Shown in pieces: positions 15,806 through 24,514 of a stretch of DNA of 35,118 bases. Under the pieces are notes generated by a model. That model was not told the DNA's origin and searched no databases. It was given only the letters and a program-made list of their open reading frames with translations. The first letter of the stretch is position 1. Every line of letters begins with the position of its first letter. A program made the translations under genes and the position numbers. The stretch covers positions 1 to 35,118 of the forward strand of contig JAPOVF010000009.1 of assembly GCA_026708285.1 (NCBI GenBank), in the 5' to 3' direction. The DNA comes from Acidobacteriota bacterium (lineage in GTDB: Bacteria > Acidobacteriota > Thermoanaerobaculia > Multivoradales > Multivoraceae).

Positions 15806-17932
15806 ATGCTGAGAATGTGGGATTCTCCACTAAGGACTCTCTTCTGGAGTGCTGCATGCTTGCCACTGGTCCCGTTCGTTCCGCTGGCGGCGCAGACGGT
15901 GGACTACCAGTTCGACGACGGCACCTTCGAGCACCGCATCGAGCCCGGCCGGGTCCAGGTCTTCGAGGTCGCGCAACAGTTCGTGCTTCCGGCACGAGGG
16001 CGCCTCGACTACGTCGAAGCGTGCTTCTGGCGGGAAGAGGACGATGAGAACGAGGAGATCTTCGCGTCTTTCAACGTGTTCTCCGACGATGGCGGCGAAC
16101 CGGGAGAGTTGATCGGCGACAAGAACAGCATCGAGTTCCTGATCGGGCGCAGCGAGCCGGCAACCTGGGAGTGCGTCCGCAGGTTCATGCCTCGGTGGCT
16201 CGCACGGAACATCGAGATTTACGGGGGACCGTTCTGGATCGGCGTGTTCTGGAGCGGTGAACGAAGGGTGGTTACTCCGGATGGCCCCAAACTCGTGAAG
16301 GCGAAGAGTCTGGGTGCGGATCTCGACGGACCCGCGAGCGCGAGAGTCAGGACCGCTGACGTGAATCCGGCAACCGACGAGAGGGAGTGGCGGGCGGCGG
16401 ACCCACGGATCCGGGCCGCGGCCATTCGCATCGGGATAGGGCCGCTTCTGCGCCAGGGTGAGGAGCCCGACCCAAACCCGGACCCGGACCCCGCGCCCGA
16501 CCCGCGGATCACGCGCTATCAGCCGGACGACGGCAGCCTCGACGTGCGGCCACTTGCGCTGGAGACGAGCCAGCTTCCCATCTTCGAGTGGGACGACAGG
16601 ATCGTGGTCGACCCGATCACCGGAGAGTCCAGCCCGGGTCTTTATGACAAGCACGTGTATCAGGGCTTCCGGTTGGAGCGCTCGGGCGATGTCGACTATC
16701 TGGAGGCGTGTTTCCGGCGCGATGAGGACGACCCGGTACCCGACCATGCCTTCACATTCCGGGTCTTCCAGCCGCCGAGCGAGGAGTACCTTCCGACTGG
16801 CGAGGACACGCTAGGGCAGCCGATTCCGGTTGTGCGGCGAATCGCGAAGGGGATCATCACCTGCTTCAGGGAGAGGCCTCCGGAGCGAATCCAGGTCGGT
16901 CCGGGCCTCGTCTACGTCAGTGTCCAGCACCTGGGCAGATGGGGAACCCTGTTGCATGGTCCGGGCGATGGAAGCCGCTACAAGCGGCTGGCCGTCGACT
17001 ACGACGGGCCCGCGGACGAGCCGGTTCTGCAGGCCACGCGGGGCAGCTCCGGGTCCGTCTTCGGATTTCCGGACCCTGAGGCCCCGATCGTGAAGGCCAT
17101 CGGAATACGGCTGGGAGTGGACCACGAGCCGGCCGGTTCCGGGTTTCCGGATCCGCCCTCGAGCGAAGGGTACTCCGACTGCCGCCCGACGGCGGCCACG
17201 TTCACGTTCGCCGGCGGCCATGAGGTCAGCATGTGCTACGAGACGGCGGACGGCGAGGTCGGCGAAGGCAAGGGCGGCCTCTGGACGACCGATCAATCCG
17301 GGCTGGCCTGGTTCTTCTCGCGGGACAACGCCGAGGTCCTGGTCAAGGTGCTGGACGCCTGCGCCACGAACGGCCATCACTGGGTGTTCGTGGCGCCGGT
17401 GACGGACCTCGCGATGAACCTGTACGTCTCGAACGGCGAGGGGCGGTTCTGGTCGTACCACAGCCGGCAGGGCGAGACCGCGACTCCCCGTGCCGACACG
17501 GCGGCGTTCCCGTGCGCCGAGACGCCGAGCGCGGCGGCTAGCGGTCCGGCCGTCTCGGAAGCGGACGGCGAGTACACGGACTGCGTCCCTGAAACGGCGC
17601 CCTTGGTGTTCGGCGACTACAGCGTGAGCATGTGCTACGAGACGCCGGACGGCGACGTCGGCGAGGCCAGGAGCGGCATCTGGGCGTCCGGCCAGTCGGG
17701 GCTGCTGTGGTTCTTCTCGCGGGACAACCCGGAGGTGTTGATCAAGGTGCTCGACGGCTGCGAGATCAACGGCCGCCGCTGGGTGTTCGTGGGGCCGGCG
17801 ACGACCTTGGCCTTCAATCTCAGGGTCACGGACACCGAGGGCCGGTCCTGGACCCACCGCAACCGACAGGGGCAGACGGCCGATGCCAGGAGGGACACGG
17901 CGGCTTTCGGGTGCGCTGCCGAGGATCCCTGA
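15806..17932 (+). CDS. Modular secreted protein with two W-F-F/VKVL modules
   Basis: A 708-residue exported protein. ATG at 15806 (15815 is also possible) precedes a signal peptide (LRTLFWSAACLPLVPFVPLA). The first two thirds hold two similar beta-rich units, each beginning Y-Q-x-D-D-G and ending with an A-I-G-I-R-L/I-G strand, separated by a D-P-N-P-rich linker (about 222-237). The C-terminal third has two copies (about 456-572 and 590-703) of a ~110-residue module: Cys, V-S-M-C-Y-E-T, G-L-x-W-F-F-S-R-D-N, E-V-L-x-K-V-L-D-x-C, then D-T-A-A-F-x-C. The module recurs at the end of the protein at 33780. I recall it as common in Acidobacteriota secreted proteins, with no assigned function; conserved cysteines suggest disulfides. 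Hairpin copy 6 directly precedes it. Confidence 0.8.
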   Translation: MLRMWDSPLRTLFWSAACLPLVPFVPLAAQTVDYQFDDGTFEHRIEPGRVQVFEVAQQFVLPARGRLDYVEACFWREEDDENEEIFASFNVFSDDGGEPGELIGDKNSIEFLIGRSEPATWECVRRFMPRWLARNIEIYGGPFWIGVFWSGERRVVTPDGPKLVKAKSLGADLDGPASARVRTADVNPATDEREWRAADPRIRAAAIRIGIGPLLRQGEEPDPNPDPDPAPDPRITRYQPDDGSLDVRPLALETSQLPIFEWDDRIVVDPITGESSPGLYDKHVYQGFRLERSGDVDYLEACFRRDEDDPVPDHAFTFRVFQPPSEEYLPTGEDTLGQPIPVVRRIAKGIITCFRERPPERIQVGPGLVYVSVQHLGRWGTLLHGPGDGSRYKRLAVDYDGPADEPVLQATRGSSGSVFGFPDPEAPIVKAIGIRLGVDHEPAGSGFPDPPSSEGYSDCRPTAATFTFAGGHEVSMCYETADGEVGEGKGGLWTTDQSGLAWFFSRDNAEVLVKVLDACATNGHHWVFVAPVTDLAMNLYVSNGEGRFWSYHSRQGETATPRADTAAFPCAETPSAAASGPAVSEADGEYTDCVPETAPLVFGDYSVSMCYETPDGDVGEARSGIWASGQSGLLWFFSRDNPEVLIKVLDGCEINGRRWVFVGPATTLAFNLRVTDTEGRSWTHRNRQGQTADARRDTAAFGCAAEDP

Positions 17933-18205
17933 GGTTGATGGTGCCGAGTAGTGAGTCAGAGCGTTCGTGGGGGCGGAGCGTGTCCGTCCCCTGAGGGGTC
18001 GCCTGTCAACGCTCCTTCGAGGGCGTGTCGACCAAGCAGGCGGCCCCCAATTCCCCCCTCGAAACTGAAACACTGCCGCGCAGAGCAACCGATCTTCGTG
18101 ACGATGCACGGAGCGTGAGTTCAGGCATTGCCGGCGGCCTCCGGCCCTCGACGTGGACGAGGTGACATACTGGCGTTGCTGGGTCGAGCGCTAATCGGAG
18201 GCGGC
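17933..18205. other. Intergenic region, no gene seen
   Basis: About 270 bases between the modular protein and hicB. No protein-like frame, repeat copy or clear terminator is visible. A CGGAGGC ribosome site for hicB lies at its right end. Confidence 0.5.
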
Positions 18206-18451
18206 ATGGACCACACCTACTTCGTGGAGATTTCCTGGGACGAGGAAGCAGGCGTCTGGCACGTCTCGGACACGGACTTCCCCGGCCTGGTCGCCGAGGC
18301 GCCGTCGGAGCGGGACCTGGTGAAGAAGATCCGAGCGCTTGTGCCGGAGTTGTACGAGTTGAACCGGCATCTCTTCGATGAAGCAGCGTTGAAGGCGATT
18401 CCGCTGCGGATGACGGCAAGCAGGCTGGAGACGATCCACCTGGCGGGCTGA
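18206..18451 (+). CDS. hicB: HicB-like antitoxin (DUF1902)
   Basis: An 81-residue protein with the DUF1902/HicB pattern: YFVEISWDEEAGVWHVSDTD, F-P-G-L-V-A-E-A, then a helix with L-V-K-K-I-R-A-L-V-P-E-L-Y-E-L-N. These antitoxins are partial-RNase-H-fold proteins that neutralise HicA mRNA interferases. The usual DNA-binding tail is short or absent here. ATG at 18206 follows CGGAGG. The stop overlaps the next start by one base (TGATG), so the antitoxin is made first and translation is coupled. The order hicB-hicA is the reverse of the E. coli pair but is common for DUF1902 members. Confidence 0.87.
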   Translation: MDHTYFVEISWDEEAGVWHVSDTDFPGLVAEAPSERDLVKKIRALVPELYELNRHLFDEAALKAIPLRMTASRLETIHLAG

Positions 18452-18645
18452 TGGCCAGCTTCACGAGAGCGGTGAAGCGCAGATTGCGGGATGCGGGTTG
18501 CCGTATGGTGCGTCAGGGGCGCGGGGACCATGAGATCTGGTTCAGCCCGATTTCCGGCAAGCACTTCCCGGTGGACGGCAACATCAAGTCGCGGCACACG
18601 GCGAACGCCGTGCTCGCGCAGGCGGGTTTGACGAAGGCCTTCTGA
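18451..18645 (+). CDS. hicA: HicA-type mRNA interferase toxin
   Basis: A 64-residue protein with the HicA double-stranded RNA-binding-like fold: a helical start (TRAVKRRLRDAGCRMVRQGR), the catalytic GRGDHEIW with its histidine, a F-P-V-D-G strand, and the K-S-R-H-T-A-N signature followed by VLAQAGL. HicA cleaves mRNA. The length and motifs are those of a full toxin, and it should be active. It ends three bases before the start of the hsdR remnant. Confidence 0.92.
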   Translation: MASFTRAVKRRLRDAGCRMVRQGRGDHEIWFSPISGKHFPVDGNIKSRHTANAVLAQAGLTKAF

Positions 18646-18648
18646 TCC

Positions 18649-19316
18649 ATGGAGTCGTGGCGATGGAAGGTGCGCGCCTCGATTGCCGCCTTCACCGAGT
18701 CGGAGGTCGAGGAGGCCGCTCTCGAGTGGCTCGAGGCCCTCGGCTGGCAGGTGGCTCACGGTCCCGAAATCGCTCCGGACGCGGATTCATCGGAGCGGGC
18801 GGACTACGGCGCGGTGGTGCTGGAACGCCGACTCCGCGATGCCCTGGATCGGCTGAATCCAGGCCTTTCCCGCCGACGCCCTGGACGACGCGTTCCGCAA
18901 GCTGCCTCGGCCTGAAGGCGCCACGCCGGAAACCCGCAACCGTGCGTTCCACCGGCTGCTGGTGGATGGCGTGACAGTCGAGTACCGGGTCTGCGGCGGC
19001 GCTCTGCAAGGAGCGCAAGCCGCCGTCGTCGACTACGGGGATCCCATCCGGAACGACTGGCTGGCCGTCAACCAGTTCACCGTCGTCGAGGGCGAGCACG
19101 AGCGCCGGTCGGACATCGTGCTTTTCGTCAACGGCCTTCCGCTCGGTCTGATCGAACTGAAGAACCCGGCGGACGACAAGGCCACCGTGTGGACGGCCTG
19201 GCAGCAGATTCAGACCTACAAGCCCGAACTCTTCATGCTCCGCGTCTGCATGTCCCCGTGCAGTTTCGTTGGGGTCGCAACTTGTGCCGATCCGAATCGG
19301 CACCTCTTCGCGTAAG
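18649..19316 (+). pseudogene. hsdR: Type I restriction HsdR N-terminal remnant
   Basis: The frame from 18649 encodes the start of an HsdR subunit: [31 protein letters not shown], then R-A-D-Y and [15 protein letters not shown] frameshift near 18860 leads into a second frame with [20 protein letters not shown], then [36 protein letters not shown] and the nuclease motif IELKNPADD. Similarity ends after A-W-Q-Q-I-Q-T-Y, with a possible further frameshift (an R-I-G-T segment near 19290), and the GCCTGCCGGC hairpin starts immediately after. The helicase motor, which makes up most of the normal ~1000 residues, is missing, as are hsdM and hsdS. It cannot work as a restriction subunit. Confidence 0.9.
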
Positions 19317-19317
19317 T

Positions 19318-19359
19318 GCCTGCCGGCCCCCGACGAGGTCGCCTCGGGAGCCGGCAGGC
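19318..19359. repeat. GCCTGCCGGC hairpin repeat, copy B
   Basis: Inverted repeat GCCTGCCGGC (19318-19327) / GCCGGCAGGC (19350-19359) with an inner small stem (CGAGG/CCTCG). It is the second copy of the palindrome at 7758-7797 and sits exactly where hsdR similarity stops. Confidence 0.75.
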
Positions 19360-19838
19360 GAGCAGACGGATACGAAGCCCCTATGACAATACCCGTCCGC
19401 CCATGACTTGAAGGTTCAGCACGGCCGCATACCTTGGGCGGCGTCCGGGTGGCTTGGCTCCGAGCAACCGTAGTCGCTGCCCATCACCGTCGTGGTGACC
19501 GTTGTCATGGTCCGCGGCACCGATAGGAGCACTTGGGCACCCTGGCGGGTCACGCGTCCACGAAGTCCTTGAACTGCAGCACACTTACGGAGCAAGTTTG
19601 AAGAAAGAACGGCAAGAGTGCGCCTATCAGATGGTAGGGGCGTAGGCGGGGGAGCCCGGCGGGTCTTGCGTGCCACCGGTCGTAGCGAACCCGACCGTTC
19701 GCGTGGTCGATTGGATCGTCGGAGGCAGTAGGCAACGGCTCCATCAGCAGCGGGCCAACGTCGGAATACCCCGAAACCGGCTGGACGTTGAATCCAGACA
19801 CCACGCGCAGAACACCTAAACCGGAAAGGGGTAACCGG
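19360..19838. other. Intergenic region with hairpin element copy 7
   Basis: No convincing gene lies between the hsdR scar and tonB. The only structure is copy 7 of the 43-bp element (19596-19638); the frames crossing this stretch show no protein-like pattern. Confidence 0.5.
19596..19638 (+). repeat. 43-bp hairpin element, copy 7
   Basis: Hexamer GTTTGA at 19596-19601, a 21-nt spacer, CCTATCAGATGGTAGG at 19623-19638. The stem change A to G in the right arm gives a T-G (U-G) pair, and the loop G faces a T of the hexamer, again a wobble: both changes keep pairing in RNA but not perfect DNA symmetry. It lies 200 bp before tonB. Confidence 0.88.
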
Positions 19839-20582
19839 ATGAGTGACGAGAACCTCGAGCAGGCTGCCTCCCCCGCGGAAAAGTCCGCGAAGGACGAACC
19901 GACCGTGCCGACCTCCGCTGAACAGGGTCTGCTGACCTACGTGGAGGAGACCCGGGAGGACAACAAGACCTTCCGCTACTCGTTCGGGGTCGCCGTGCTG
20001 TTCCACGCGATCCTGCTGATCGTCAAGCTGCCCGATCTGTACGGCGACGTGGTGGCGCCGCCGCCCAAGCCCAAGGTCTTCGTCGTCCAGCAGGTGCGCT
20101 TCAAGCCGCCACCGCCGGAAGTCGAGCAGCAGATTCCGAAGCCCAAGTCGAAGAAGGTGCCGATCCCCGATCCGACGCCCAACGAACCGGAACCGATCCG
20201 CATCGACGAACCCGAGGAGATCGACATTCCGGAGGTCGACGACCTCGATATCTTCGTTCCTCCTAAGGCGCCGCCCCCGCCGCCACCGGACGGACCGATT
20301 CATGTCACCGGCGACGTGACGCATCCGGAGAAGATCAGCGCGCCACAGCCGCAGTACACGGAGATTGCACGGAAGGCTCGGATCCAGGGTTCCGTCATTC
20401 TCCAGACGACGATCGACAAGAACGGCGACATCACCGACGTCAAGGTGCTGAAAGGCCTGCACATGGGCCTCAGCGAGGCCGCCGTGGCGGCAGTCAGGCA
20501 GTGGAAGTTCAAGCCGGCGACGCTGAACGGCAGGCCGGTCGCCGTGTACTACAACCTGACCGTCAACTTCACACTCCAGTAG
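19839..20582 (+). CDS. tonB: TonB energy transducer
   Basis: A 247-residue protein with classic TonB layout: a cytoplasmic start of about 50 residues, one membrane segment (FGVAVLFHAILLIVKLP), a long proline-rich periplasmic linker (PPPKPK, PPPPE, PIPDPTPNEPEPIRI, PPKAPPPPPPDG) and a C-terminal domain (about 160-247) with GSVILQTTIDKNGDITDVKV and W-K-F-K-P-A-T-L-N-G-R-P. It passes proton-motive energy from ExbB/ExbD to outer-membrane receptors; the receptor at 21726 is a natural partner. The N-terminal cytoplasmic stretch is longer than in E. coli TonB. ATG at 19839 follows GGAAAGGGG. No exbB or exbD is present here. The gene at 20650 follows by 67 bp. Confidence 0.92.
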   Translation: MSDENLEQAASPAEKSAKDEPTVPTSAEQGLLTYVEETREDNKTFRYSFGVAVLFHAILLIVKLPDLYGDVVAPPPKPKVFVVQQVRFKPPPPEVEQQIPKPKSKKVPIPDPTPNEPEPIRIDEPEEIDIPEVDDLDIFVPPKAPPPPPPDGPIHVTGDVTHPEKISAPQPQYTEIARKARIQGSVILQTTIDKNGDITDVKVLKGLHMGLSEAAVAAVRQWKFKPATLNGRPVAVYYNLTVNFTLQ

Positions 20583-20649
20583 AGGACCATCCGCCCATCC
20601 GTACTTATCCTGGCCGGTGGCGGCCCCACGTATTGACGGCGGAGAAACC

Positions 20650-21618
20650 ATGACCAAGTGGACTGTCGGCAGCCTCGTCGTCTTGGCCATTCTCGCCGTT
20701 GCCGCGTGGCTCTTGATGCAAGAACCCACGCCGCCATCACCGGAAGACCTGGTAGGCGATCACCCGGTCGAGATTGAGACCGGGCCGGACTACCGATGGC
20801 AGGTCACCGAACTCGTCATGGACGAAAGGGGAAGGCACTACCCGCAGCCAGATCCCACATCCGTCGAGGATCTAGACTGGAAGCGCAAGGCCTTCCGCAG
20901 GAAGTACGGTTCAGCGGCAAAGGTGGGATTCCACGAAGGACAGGTGCCGCCCGACGATGAGTTCTGCGCAGCCCTAAACCCTGCGCCCTACATCGTCAGG
21001 CTAGCACCCCGATACAACCTCGACTTCACCTTGATGATCCACGACGTTGCGGTCACCGCGACGATCGATGACGTGATCCCAGGCTTCGCGGGCGGACCTA
21101 CGGCCCTGGTGTCTCTGGACCGGGTCGAACCGCTGCACTCCTACTCGAAGTCGCCCAGATACGCGCTCGTGCCTTTGGGACGAATGGTGGCAAGAGATGC
21201 CGTGTACTGTTCTTGGGTGGACGGCAGACGGGGATTCGACGGAAAACGGGGAGAAAGGGTGGTCCTCATCGGCCGCTGGGCCGCGGGTGGCGTCGTGGCC
21301 TTGGCGGACCAGGATGCAGGGCTTGCTGTGGTGCCTCAGGACCTCAAACCACTCGAATCGTGGTTCGGTGGACCCCTGCGGGGCACGACGATTCAGCAGA
21401 TTGAGGAAGCGGCTCGGAAGGTCGTCTCCACAGGACTGTATGACTATGCTGCTGAACTCCGCCATGCCGAGACGGACAACTTGTGGGAACTTCGGCGTGA
21501 TATGGGCCTTGAAGTAGAGGCAGCTACCGAGAACGGCTGTGAGCTTTCCGGAGCTGTACGGACGGAGGAAGGCTGGACTCTCACCACGGCATGCCACTCG
21601 GCCGGCACTGTCAACTAG
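20650..21618 (+). CDS. Secreted OB/NTR-like protein next to TonB
   Basis: A 322-residue protein. ATG at 20650 follows GGCGGAG. One hydrophobic segment at the start (VGSLVVLAILAVAAWLLM) is a signal anchor. The middle carries the same beta-rich pattern as the proteins at 10790 and 14051: DVAVTATIDDVIPGFAGG, then LVSLDRVEPL, then VPLGRMVARDAVYC, then a G-E-R-V-V-L-I-G-R-W strand. It is 67 bp downstream of tonB and probably co-transcribed. Because the homologue at 14051 carries this domain fused to a TonB C-terminal domain, a link with TonB function is plausible. The family has no name I can give. The C-terminal ~90 residues are helical with one or two cysteines. Confidence 0.7.
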   Translation: MTKWTVGSLVVLAILAVAAWLLMQEPTPPSPEDLVGDHPVEIETGPDYRWQVTELVMDERGRHYPQPDPTSVEDLDWKRKAFRRKYGSAAKVGFHEGQVPPDDEFCAALNPAPYIVRLAPRYNLDFTLMIHDVAVTATIDDVIPGFAGGPTALVSLDRVEPLHSYSKSPRYALVPLGRMVARDAVYCSWVDGRRGFDGKRGERVVLIGRWAAGGVVALADQDAGLAVVPQDLKPLESWFGGPLRGTTIQQIEEAARKVVSTGLYDYAAELRHAETDNLWELRRDMGLEVEAATENGCELSGAVRTEEGWTLTTACHSAGTVN

Positions 21619-21725
21619 TGGAACCAAGCCGACACGTCGTCAGCCTCGAGCGGTGCCATGTTCGGAACCGTGCGCCCGTTCCTGAATGATGCCGCTCTGC
21701 CGCCGGACAGATCTAGCGCCGCCTT

Positions 21726-24308
21726 CTAGAAGGAGCCGCCGAAGCTGTAGGTCAGTCGCGAGTACCAGAAGGCCCCGTTGAAGCCCCAGGGCGTCCGTTC
21801 GCTGTACAGCTCGCCGACGCTCAGTGCGAACGAGTTCTCCTCGGGATACGTGTCCAGCACGTTCGTGCCGCCGAACACCCAGCGCAGACCGTCGCGCAGC
21901 CGGAAGCCGACCTCCAGGTCGAGGGTGTTCTCCCCGGGGTAGCTCTCGTTGTTGTCGCGGTCGAACCAGCGATCGAAGTAGTTCAGGCGAGCCAGGTAGC
22001 GCACCCGGTCGCCGGCCGAACGGTGCTTCGCCGTGATGCTGTAGCGACTCTCCGGCAGCGCCTGCTCGAGATCCCGGATCCGGCGCTCGCCGAAGGTGAC
22101 CGGGTTGGCGCTGACCACGTCCGTCTTCGTCAGGTTGGCCAGCGCCGCGAAGCTGGTGCGGCCGCCCATCGACTCCGGTGTCACCGTGAGAACCAGGTCG
22201 GCGCCCACGGACTCCGTGTCGAAGTCGTTGGCGAAGAACCGGAAGTTCCTCAGGTTCGCGGCGCTCGTCACGCCTTCGGCGACCAGGGCGGCCGCCTCGT
22301 CCGGCGTCAACTGGAAGAGCTGCGTGACCGCGATCCGATCCTCCACGTCGATGCGGAAGACGTCGAAGGTCATCTCGACCGGCCCGTTCTCGATCACCGC
22401 ACCGACCGCGAAGTTGAGCGATGTCTCCGGCTCCAGAGGCTCGCCGCCCCTCAGCGCGGCTACAGCGGAGGTGGACGGAATGGTGCCGTTGTTCACCAGG
22501 TCCTGGATGCCCGGGTCGAACTGCGTCTGCACGTTGAACGCGTTCTGCTGACCCGGCGTCGGCGCCCGGAAGCCGCTGCTCAGACTGCCGCGCAGCGCCA
22601 GCCTCTCCGTGACCTGGTAACGGCCCGCGATCTTGCTGTTCATCGTGGTGCCGAAGTCGCTGAAGTCCTCGAACCGGACCGCGGCTCCGAGCACCCAGCG
22701 GCGGTCCGGGTCGTTGATCTCCACGTCGCCGTAGGCGGCGTAGTTCGAACGGCTCCATCGGCCGGCCGCGATGTCGCTGAAGCCGGGGAAGCCGTTCGAC
22801 CCGGAACTGAAGCCCTGGGCGGCCAGCGGACCGATCCGGTACGACTCGGGCTGACCCCTGCCGATCTCGAACTCCTCGTTCCTCCACTCCACGCCGCTGG
22901 CCAGGTTGACGCGCTCGGACACCGCGTAGTTCAGGTCGAAGTTCACGTTCGTCTCCGTCTGGGCGTAGGTCCCGAGCGAGAAGGCGGTGGGCGAGTCCGG
23001 ACCGAACGACCCGTTGACCGTGTTGCTGATGTTGTGGTCGACGGAGTTCTCTCCCGTGCTGACGCTCAGATCCCAGCCGATTCCGCCCGCGGTCGCCCCG
23101 CGGAGGCCGGCCACGAGGCCCATGTCCTCGTTGTCGCCGCCGAAGTTCGGCGTGAAACCGCCGGGGAAGAGTTCCTGATAGGAGAAGCAGTTCGGGTCGT
23201 CGAACACGCGGCCGAGCGCGATCGGATCCGGTATGTGGTTGGTCACGGCGACGGTCGGGCAACCCGCGGATCCGTCCAGCACGCCGTCCCTGGCGTCGAG
23301 CAGATCGCCGATCAGCAGGGTGCTGCCGCCGTCGTTGCTGAACACGCCGCCGCGGGTGTTCGGGTTGCGGAAGAAGAAACCGCCGTTGACCGTCTTGCTG
23401 GCGTAGTTCGCGTGACCGTAGAACTGGCGCCCGCTGCTCTCGAACAGGTGACCGAAGTTCAGGAACAGCTTCATGTCGTCCGACACCTCGGGCGAACCCC
23501 AGATCTGCGCCCTGGGCTGACGAACGTGCGTGTTGCCGGCGGCGATCAGGTTCGCGGCATCCCCGCGCTGGATCGACCGGTCCGTCGGATCCGTGCTTCC
23601 GTACCCCACGCTGAGGTTGAAGAAGCCGTTCTCGCCCAGCGGCAGGCCGAAGTTCGCGGCGGCCGTGAACAGGTCGCCGTCGCCCTCGCCGTACGAACCA
23701 CTGCGGACCTCGACCGAACCGCCCGAAGCCGCGTCCTTCAGCAGGAAGTTCATCACGCCGGCGATCGCGTCGGATCCGTACTGGGCCGAGGCGCCGTCGC
23801 GGAGCACCTCGACCTGACGCAGCGCGATGGCCGGAATGACCGCCAGGTCCGGCCCCTGGGCGCCGATCGAGACGGCGTCGCCGTGCCAGTGGATCACCGC
23901 GGCGCGGTGCCTGCGCTTGCCGTTGACCAGCACCAGGGTGTGGTCGGGCGCCAGATTTCGAAGGTAGGCCGGCCGGACGATGGACGAAGCGTCGCTGATC
24001 GGCTGCATGCTCACGTTGTAGGAGGGAGCGAGGTTCCGCACCAGGTTCGCCACGTCCGTGTCGCCCTGGGACAGGAGGTCCTCGTCGGTCAGCACGTCCA
24101 CCGGCACCATCGACTCGGCAACCGATCGGCCCTCGCCGCGGCTCCCCACGACGACGATCTCTTCGCCGAAGGTAGCGACCTCGCCATCGCCATCGTCTGC
24201 GGATTCCTCTTCCTGGGCCGTGACGGGCGCGGCTGCCAGCGTCGCGACTACCGCAGCCGCCAGTAGCAGGCCGAGGATCGATTCAGCGGTTGGATTCGTG
24301 TTGTGCAT
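21726..24308 (-). CDS. TonB-dependent outer-membrane receptor
   Basis: An 860-residue receptor. A signal peptide (ILGLLLAAAVVATLAAAPVTA) precedes an acidic stretch and the TonB-box-like EEIVVVGSR (about 49-57). The plug follows with ESMVPVDVLT, V-N-G-K-R-R-H-R and G-A-Q-G-P-D-L-A-V-I-P, then IERVEVLRDG-type sequence (RQVEVLRDGASAQYGSDAI) typical of carboxypeptidase-like/siderophore or substrate receptors. The barrel runs to the end, which is the outer-membrane signature Y-S-F-G-G-S-F with terminal phenylalanine. The substrate is unknown. ATG at 24308 gives the best signal peptide. It is the intact paralogue of the pseudogene at 130-1048. It is convergent with the tonB/secreted-protein pair and likely powered by that TonB. 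Confidence 0.93.
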   Translation of the reverse strand: MHNTNPTAESILGLLLAAAVVATLAAAPVTAQEEESADDGDGEVATFGEEIVVVGSRGEGRSVAESMVPVDVLTDEDLLSQGDTDVANLVRNLAPSYNVSMQPISDASSIVRPAYLRNLAPDHTLVLVNGKRRHRAAVIHWHGDAVSIGAQGPDLAVIPAIALRQVEVLRDGASAQYGSDAIAGVMNFLLKDAASGGSVEVRSGSYGEGDGDLFTAAANFGLPLGENGFFNLSVGYGSTDPTDRSIQRGDAANLIAAGNTHVRQPRAQIWGSPEVSDDMKLFLNFGHLFESSGRQFYGHANYASKTVNGGFFFRNPNTRGGVFSNDGGSTLLIGDLLDARDGVLDGSAGCPTVAVTNHIPDPIALGRVFDDPNCFSYQELFPGGFTPNFGGDNEDMGLVAGLRGATAGGIGWDLSVSTGENSVDHNISNTVNGSFGPDSPTAFSLGTYAQTETNVNFDLNYAVSERVNLASGVEWRNEEFEIGRGQPESYRIGPLAAQGFSSGSNGFPGFSDIAAGRWSRSNYAAYGDVEINDPDRRWVLGAAVRFEDFSDFGTTMNSKIAGRYQVTERLALRGSLSSGFRAPTPGQQNAFNVQTQFDPGIQDLVNNGTIPSTSAVAALRGGEPLEPETSLNFAVGAVIENGPVEMTFDVFRIDVEDRIAVTQLFQLTPDEAAALVAEGVTSAANLRNFRFFANDFDTESVGADLVLTVTPESMGGRTSFAALANLTKTDVVSANPVTFGERRIRDLEQALPESRYSITAKHRSAGDRVRYLARLNYFDRWFDRDNNESYPGENTLDLEVGFRLRDGLRWVFGGTNVLDTYPEENSFALSVGELYSERTPWGFNGAFWYSRLTYSFGGSF

Positions 24309-24315
24309 TCTCCGG

Positions 24316-24483
24316 CTACTTCCTGATGAAGCCGATGTAGACGTAGAGCGCGACCAGAGCGCCACACGCCACAAGGCCGATGTTGCCGTAGACGGGACTG
24401 ACCTGGAGTCCCAGGAACATCACGGATGAAAACACGACGTACAGACCGATGACGGCAGCGGCGTGAAACAGGATCTTCGACGG
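24316..24483 (-). pseudogene. 5'-truncated small two-helix membrane protein
   Basis: A 55-residue frame without a start codon at its left end; a TAG at 24484-24486 closes it upstream. The peptide has two hydrophobic helices: ILFHAAAVIGLYVVFSSVMF, a G-L-Q-V-S-P-V-Y-G-N turn, then IGLVACGALVALYVYIGF, ending I-R-K. This is a coherent small inner-membrane protein. A GTG inside the first helix could start a shorter product, but a lost 5' end is more likely. It ends eight bases before the receptor start, in operon-like spacing. The broken end lies about 28 bp from the hexamer of element copy 8, in the flank CCACGTTCT shared with copies 6 and 9. Confidence 0.6.
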
Positions 24484-24514
24484 CTAGGCCACGTTCTTTC
24501 TGCTCTTGACGTGA

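Noticed and set aside
22023..24266. A 747-codon open frame on the + strand
   Set aside because: It is the antisense shadow of the TonB-dependent receptor; its product is rich in Arg, Val and His and lacks any domain pattern.
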